DNA of 64,000 bases. Origin: Paenibacillus aceris (GTDB lineage Bacteria > Bacillota > Bacilli > Paenibacillales > NBRC-103111). A program made the position numbers and the translations under genes. Location: NCBI RefSeq assembly GCF_017874035.1, contig NZ_JAGGKV010000017.1, forward strand, positions 1 through 64,000. Reading direction: 5' to 3'. Positions 59,835 to 64,000 of this stretch are shown one piece after another. Within the stretch, counting starts at the first letter, position 1, and each line of letters starts with the position of its first letter. The notes under the pieces were generated by a model, which was not told the DNA's origin, made no database searches, and saw only the letters and a program-made list of their open reading frames with translations.

Positions 59835-60545
59835 CTACTCTAGGCAAAATTCGCGAGAGATCGCTGCGATGTACATTCTGCGCATTTTCGTAGCTTCTTC
59901 TACAATTTTGATGCAGCGTTGTTGATCTTCAGGCGTCCTAGCATACTCGAGTACGATTTGGTAGCCACGCTCACCGTGGATCTCATCGGATACGATATGT
60001 AAATCGAAGAATTCCACTTCTTCATCTGTGAAGCCGTAGTGATTGCGAAGTGTTGGTGTTTGTCTGCGGTAAATGGCAGGCACTTGAGATTCAAGTCCAA
60101 CAACCAGCGCTGCTGTAGCGAATAAGAAATTTTCTTTGAAGGCCATCCGGTAGCACCAGGATTGTAAACCGATGGTTTCAGGAAGCAGATGCTGCATTGA
60201 TTCAACGCGTTCGCGAGTCGTCCCGCAAGCTTCACCGAAACGGATGAGTAAATCCGTGTGGCGGTCGCCGCCGAGTTCCTCTTCCCACATGTTCTGCAGG
60301 ATGAAGTCTCTTGCATCCTCATGCGGACAGTTGGCATAAATGTAAGCCAGGTATTCTGCAAATGGACCTACATAAGCGTAATGCTGTTCTACCCATCTAG
60401 CGAAATGTTCTTTTTTCAATTCACCATTTGCCCACATTGTTGTAAAAGGAGCTTTAGCAACGGCGTTACCTTCAATGGCTTGCTCGAGTGCATAGCGGAA
60501 TTCCTCTTTGTTCATCAAATGGGATTCAGTTGCTGCTGTTGTCAT
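59835..60545 (-). CDS. Haem-oxygenase-like diiron oxygenase (HDO/CADD-like)
   Basis: A 236-residue all-helical TenA/PqqC-fold protein. The full diiron ligand set is present with the spacing known for CADD-type enzymes: Glu89 and His96 (EELGGDRH), Glu152 (VGLESQVP), and His183, Asp187 and His190 (LHIVSDEIH). This separates it from thiaminase TenA and from cofactor-free PqqC. Known HDOs oxidise, N-oxygenate or cleave amino or fatty acids with O2. ATG 60545 follows GAGAGGAG. It lies beneath the best operator palindrome and upstream of the aldehyde dehydrogenase. Substrate unknown. Confidence 0.88.
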   Translation of the reverse strand: MTTAATESHLMNKEEFRYALEQAIEGNAVAKAPFTTMWANGELKKEHFARWVEQHYAYVGPFAEYLAYIYANCPHEDARDFILQNMWEEELGGDRHTDLLIRFGEACGTTRERVESMQHLLPETIGLQSWCYRMAFKENFLFATAALVVGLESQVPAIYRRQTPTLRNHYGFTDEEVEFFDLHIVSDEIHGERGYQIVLEYARTPEDQQRCIKIVEEATKMRRMYIAAISREFCLE

Positions 60546-60609
60546 ATTAAACTCTCCTCTCAAAATGTAAAGTGTAGTAGATAAGCTCGTCGATTATTTG
60601 GTATATGGT

Positions 60610-60625
60610 ATTTGGTATACCAAAT
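60610..60625. promoter_or_regulatory. GntR-type operator O5, best palindrome
   Basis: ATTTGGTATACCAAAT is a perfect 16-bp palindrome 65 bp upstream of the diiron oxygenase start. A degenerate second copy (TTTGGTATATGG) abuts it at about 60597-60609, so two dimers may bind. Confidence 0.8.
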
Positions 60626-60666
60626 TTATTTCATGGACTTATTATTGCTTAGATTGGGTTAACCTG

Positions 60667-62070
60667 TCAACCCACTTTTTTTAAGACGATTAGAAGCAAC
60701 ATCGCCATGAATAAATAAGCAATTGTAAACGGCGCATTCCAGTTAGATACCTTGTACGAGCTCTTGCCTATCAAGTTTGACATCATCCCTGCTGTAGCAT
60801 TGTAAGGCCCCATCAAAAATGCCGTGGCTGCCCCTGTAAGCATGGCAATCGCCATGAGCTGAGCGGATATCCCCAACGCTTGCGGATTTAAAGATTCTGC
60901 GGCCAGAGCCAATCCTACTGCCGGATGCAGCCCGATAAAAGCCAGAGCCAAAGGAATTAGCGGTATCATGAGCAAGAACAGATCAGACCCGATAACATGC
61001 TGAATCGCCATAATTCCCTCATTGATCGCATGGTTGCTTCCTGTCGTCTTGATGGCTGAGATCATAAACCCGGCGCTCAAGAAGACAAAGAATTGATCCT
61101 TCATTTTCAGCACATGGGAAGGCAGCAAAATTCGGCTTTTCGCTATAAAAGCCTTGCCTTTCCCCAGCATCAGGGACCATATATAAGCAAATGGAATAAC
61201 AATAATGGAAACTAACAGTAAAAAGCCCATATGTGTAAACCGTTCCAAAATAAAGACCAGAACGTTAAGCACAACGATAGCGATAAGAATTTGCCCAGGG
61301 TGACTCCCCTTGCCCTCAGCGGAACCATTAGCCTGTTGCCCGACGGCATTTTCCCTGGCAGCCGAAATTTCTTCAAGCGCGTTCAAACTGATCTTCTTAA
61401 GCCTGCGGTTAGCGACCCATGTCCCCATCAACCAGTCCAAAGCTAGACCAAACAAGCTGAACGGAATGACAATGGGTAGAATAGAGCTCCAGCTTACGCC
61501 CGTCATCTCCACAATAATCCCTACGATCGGAGCTACCGGCGTCCATAGAATTGGCATGCTGTAGCCATGAGTAATCGCCCGGCTAATAAATCTGTCTTTT
61601 TGCTTAATAGGATAATATTGTAAAGATGGATGAATGCTATGATACATCATGGGAAGTGTGGCTAAATTCATAAACGAGCTCAATATATAGGACAATAATG
61701 AAGTAATACAATAAAGCATGCCGGAGTGCTTAACTTTGCTGTACAGTATCGCTTGTACTCTCACCGCGTATTGTCCCAGCTCAATAGGCAGAGCGATCAT
61801 CGGGATTAAAACAAATAGGCTTAGAATGTTCAGCATGCTGCCGAAACCAAGCACGTAAACCGTCAATGACGCTCCGTTTGCCGCTAGAAGAAGGGCACCC
61901 GTAATTAAGAAGGAAGTACCTAATAGTCGGACGAACGGCTTGATTGAGCGAAAGGCAACAGCAATAATGACCAGACTAAGTACAGACTGGACCCAAGTAA
62001 GCCACTCACTTGGGTAGATCTCCGAGACAAGGTAGGCCGCGATAGCTGCAATAAACAGTGCATGCTTCAT
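60667..62070 (-). CDS. Unidentified 12-TM transporter, ion-transporter-superfamily-like
   Basis: A 467-residue, very hydrophobic protein with about 12 TM segments in two halves split by a charged cytoplasmic loop (about residues 225-270). Features such as MNLATLPMMYHSIHPSL, ITHGYSMPILWTPVAPIVG and the C-terminal GPYNATAGMMSNLIGKSS, a re-entrant-like segment in each half, suggest a DASS/ArsB-type carrier for anions. It starts 4 nt after the creatininase-like gene. It is probably the uptake system for the pathway substrate; the exact family is not settled. Confidence 0.75.
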   Translation of the reverse strand: MKHALFIAAIAAYLVSEIYPSEWLTWVQSVLSLVIIAVAFRSIKPFVRLLGTSFLITGALLLAANGASLTVYVLGFGSMLNILSLFVLIPMIALPIELGQYAVRVQAILYSKVKHSGMLYCITSLLSYILSSFMNLATLPMMYHSIHPSLQYYPIKQKDRFISRAITHGYSMPILWTPVAPIVGIIVEMTGVSWSSILPIVIPFSLFGLALDWLMGTWVANRRLKKISLNALEEISAARENAVGQQANGSAEGKGSHPGQILIAIVVLNVLVFILERFTHMGFLLLVSIIVIPFAYIWSLMLGKGKAFIAKSRILLPSHVLKMKDQFFVFLSAGFMISAIKTTGSNHAINEGIMAIQHVIGSDLFLLMIPLIPLALAFIGLHPAVGLALAAESLNPQALGISAQLMAIAMLTGAATAFLMGPYNATAGMMSNLIGKSSYKVSNWNAPFTIAYLFMAMLLLIVLKKVG

Positions 62071-62074
62071 AAGT

Positions 62075-62824
62075 TTATAACATGTCTCTGACGGCTTGAG
62101 TCAACCGCTCAAGGGCCGTCTCAACAATCTCCTCTCCGATGTCCCGGCTGGCTTTCGTGGCATCACCGATACAGCCGTTGCGTGTCATTTCTTCATAGTA
62201 ATAGAAACCTTGAATAGGACTGCCGGGGCGAAGCTTTTTCCAGCGTCCCTCTTGAATGTCGCCTTTCTCCAGTTGATCCGGACGAACCAAATGAGGCGCC
62301 AAATACATCGCTTCGGAAACTTCGCGATCGCAACTGTGACCATATAGCTTAGATTCAATACGCTTGTCCATCACATCTTTGGCTGAAGCCGTCGTTTTAG
62401 CGTAGAAGAAAGACACTCCCAGTTCAGCTGTTAACGTATCTGCTGCCACACCGAGCGTCGCTTGATTACCGCCATGAGAGTTGATGACCAAGAACTTCTC
62501 AATCCCCTGACTTTTTAATGATTTAATTATATCGCGCAATATCGCAATTACGGTGGAAGGCTCTAATGAAATCGTACCTGGGAAATGAAGATGATGCGGT
62601 GACACCCCCATATTAATCGTAGGTGTTAATAACGCCTCAGGATATAACCTGGCCGTTAGCCTTTTCCCCATTTCTTCTGCAAGAACAGCATCGCAGCTTT
62701 CTACCATATGCGGGCCATGCTGCTCATGCGCGCCCAAGGGGATGATCGCAATTTTGACCGTTTTGAGCGCAGCTTCTACCTCTGGCCATGTCATTTGTGT
62801 TAAAATATAAGCATTCGACATCAT
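62075..62824 (-). CDS. Creatininase-family amidohydrolase
   Basis: A 249-residue metal-dependent amidohydrolase. Metal ligands appear in IPLGAHEQHGPHM (Glu, His), ESCDAVLAEEM (Asp), VINSHGGNQATL (His) and SCDREVSEAMY (Glu). The family opens cyclic or linear amides (creatinine, formamidopyrimidines, MftA). ATG 62824 follows AAGGAGAG. It is the first gene of the leftward cluster, coupled to a transporter, so it may catalyse the entry hydrolysis of the imported amide or lactam. Confidence 0.88.
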   Translation of the reverse strand: MMSNAYILTQMTWPEVEAALKTVKIAIIPLGAHEQHGPHMVESCDAVLAEEMGKRLTARLYPEALLTPTINMGVSPHHLHFPGTISLEPSTVIAILRDIIKSLKSQGIEKFLVINSHGGNQATLGVAADTLTAELGVSFFYAKTTASAKDVMDKRIESKLYGHSCDREVSEAMYLAPHLVRPDQLEKGDIQEGRWKKLRPGSPIQGFYYYEEMTRNGCIGDATKASRDIGEEIVETALERLTQAVRDML

Positions 62825-62851
62825 TCCACTCTCCTTTTTATCTTGTGTATA

Positions 62852-62862
62852 TTGTATACCAA
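62852..62862. promoter_or_regulatory. GntR-type operator O6
   Basis: TTGTATACCAA differs by one position from TTGGTATACCAA and lies 28 bp upstream of the creatininase-like start, within the expected promoter. Confidence 0.65.
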
Positions 62863-62975
62863 AGATTATATTAGGATATAGTACTTTTTATGATTTCTGC
62901 ACCTTGAAGAAGTCTAATAATATTTCACATGTACACGGAGTATATTACTTACAGAAAGGGAGGTGATTTAACCCT

Positions 62976-63581
62976 ATGATGCGTCACATTCATTACCTTG
63001 ATAAGAAATCTGTCGCCTATTTGTCCGAAGCTTTAACGAATCATTATTTATCGAAACCGGAATTCGCCGAAATTGTCATTATTTGCGTCGGTACCAATCG
63101 TTACACGTGGGATTCTCTAGGCCCGATGGTCGGGAGTCGATTATCCGAGCGGTTCGAAGGCAACCGTAATGTTCATCTTTATGGAACGTTGGAAAGACCC
63201 GTACATGCACTTAATTTACAGAAGACTATTGCCCATATTACCAAAACACACAGTCAAGCCTATACGATCGCTGTCGATGCTGCTCTTGGCCAGTTCTATA
63301 AGATCGGGACACTCCAGTTGGTGGAGGAACCGCTTCAGCCCGGTGTCAGCTTAAATAAAGAGCTTCCCCCTATTGGACATATTCATATCAAAGGGATTAT
63401 TAACAACCACAGCCTGCTCAACCATAAAGTTATGGAGCACACAAGTCTTACGTTTATTGATGAAATGTCCGCGGTGATCTCCCGTCTTTTAGTGAAATCA
63501 TGCCAAGATATCATTCCGCAGCTAATGGCTGCCCCTCAATTAGGGAATGAAGCGCCTAACCATCTATCGTCTGCGACGTAA
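62976..63581 (+). CDS. yyaC: YyaC-family spore protein (putative spore protease)
   Basis: A 201-residue soluble protein: IVIICVGTNRYTWDSLGPMVGSRL near residue 35, IAVDAALGQFYKIGTLQL, and GHIHIKGIINNHSLLNHKVM. This is the DUF1256 family, related in fold to the germination protease GPR, whose genes are expressed in the developing spore. ATG with a near-perfect AAGGGAGGTGAT upstream. It is divergent from the catabolic cluster and probably unrelated to it; it marks an endospore former. Confidence 0.92.
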   Translation: MMRHIHYLDKKSVAYLSEALTNHYLSKPEFAEIVIICVGTNRYTWDSLGPMVGSRLSERFEGNRNVHLYGTLERPVHALNLQKTIAHITKTHSQAYTIAVDAALGQFYKIGTLQLVEEPLQPGVSLNKELPPIGHIHIKGIINNHSLLNHKVMEHTSLTFIDEMSAVISRLLVKSCQDIIPQLMAAPQLGNEAPNHLSSAT

Positions 63582-63622
63582 ATGGCTTGGCGCTCTTTTT
63601 TTACAGTTTACTCGTTATAAGG

Positions 63623-64000
63623 CTACCAAATTAAAACAGCTAGTATCGTAGCAACACTTAAGCCGATAATGACAGGCAGGAAGTTTTTACGAGCTAGGTC
63701 AATGGCAGAGACACCGGCGAATCCGGCAACCGCCACAAGAGATGACCACGCGATAAGCGTTCCTCCGCCTGACCAAACCGATCCCATTTGACCGATCGCT
63801 GCGAGTGTGGACGGATCCATGCCTACTGCTGGCGCTAATGCACCGGACAACGAGCCGGTTAGCGGAAGACCGGAGAAGCCTGATCCTTCTAAACCTGCAA
63901 TAATCCCCATAATCAACAACCCAAACGAAGTTAAAATGCCGCTTGTCGGGATCAAATGCTGCACAGACATAACCAAATCAAAGAGAATAGCTGGCGCTTT
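63623..64000 (-). CDS. C-terminal part of a multi-pass permease, cut by the right edge
   Basis: The minus-strand frame is open through the window end (KAPAILFDLVMSVQHLIPTS...), so the TTG/ATG at about 63970-63976 is internal and the gene continues beyond 64000. The visible 125 residues hold three or four TM segments with GLEGSGFSGLPLTGSLSGAL and GSVWSGGGTLIAWSSLVAVAGFAG, a Gly/Ser-rich transport-domain end. The exact family is not recognised. It is convergent with yyaC. Confidence 0.7.
   Translation of the reverse strand, partial: KAPAILFDLVMSVQHLIPTSGILTSFGLLIMGIIAGLEGSGFSGLPLTGSLSGALAPAVGMDPSTLAAIGQMGSVWSGGGTLIAWSSLVAVAGFAGVSAIDLARKNFLPVIIGLSVATILAVLIW

Noticed and set aside
59835..60545. 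Thiaminase II / TenA regulator
   Set aside because: A full diiron ligand set is present and no thiamine gene or TPP riboswitch is near; the TenA label reflects shared fold only.

Overview
The window reads as chromosome of a spore-forming, mid-GC Firmicute, most likely Paenibacillus or a close relative. Supporting signs are a YyaC-type spore protein, a CUT1 sugar ABC operon with a YesM/YesN-type two-component system, a MocR regulator, YhgE/Pip and DbpA/YxiN homologues, strong AGGAGG ribosome sites with frequent GTG/TTG starts, and dispersed intergenic repeats. I see no rRNA, tRNA, CRISPR array, transposase or prophage. All names come from reading the sequence; no database search was run.

Layout. 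1-5.8 kb: a DMT transporter behind an FMN riboswitch, two CBO0543-like membrane proteins, and a divergent DMT transporter/MocR pair. 5.8-11.5 kb: ThuA with a divergent AraC regulator, then an alkylation-repair locus (adaA-ogt-SPL-like radical SAM, divergent from alkA) and a DedA protein. 11.5-18 kb: a secreted repeat protein, a Bcr/CflA exporter and a 1190-residue modular surface protein. 18-25 kb: the sugar ABC operon with its two-component system. 25-38 kb: a DbpA-type helicase, serine hydrolase, kinase, LacI regulator, a frameshifted gene, a tandem non-coding repeat array, an HTH regulator with a large C-terminal domain, a PAP2/glycosyltransferase pair and YhgE/Pip. 38-41.5 kb: a DnaA-box-like cluster beside a polypurine tract, an ArsR-led operon of three SRPBCC proteins and a 59-residue protein, and a gene remnant.

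41.5-50.3 kb is a guanidine module. A carboxylase annotated in most genomes as urea carboxylase, two DUF1989-type deiminase subunits and allophanate hydrolase convert guanidine to ammonia and CO2. The operon has a guanidine-I (ykkC) riboswitch; a second one, facing the other way, precedes an APC permease. Between the two riboswitches lie two exact matches to the GlnR/TnrA box TGTNAN7TNACA, so both units are probably gated by nitrogen status as well as by guanidine.

51.7-62.9 kb is the best candidate for an undescribed system. It holds an FCD-type GntR regulator, a haem-oxygenase-like diiron oxygenase with a complete ligand set, an aldehyde dehydrogenase, a creatininase-like amidohydrolase, a RidA deaminase, an aspartate-dehydrogenase-like enzyme, a malic enzyme, two 2Fe-2S ferredoxins, a GlcG/HbpS protein, a ChrA pair, a 12-TM carrier and a 99-residue unknown. 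The palindrome TTGGTATACCAA or its GGTATACC core lies at nearly every transcription-unit boundary, which points to one regulon. The likely role is catabolism of a nitrogenous compound: amide hydrolysis, oxidation by the diiron enzyme and aldehyde dehydrogenase, imine/enamine hydrolysis, then oxaloacetate or malate to pyruvate. The substrate is not evident from the sequence.
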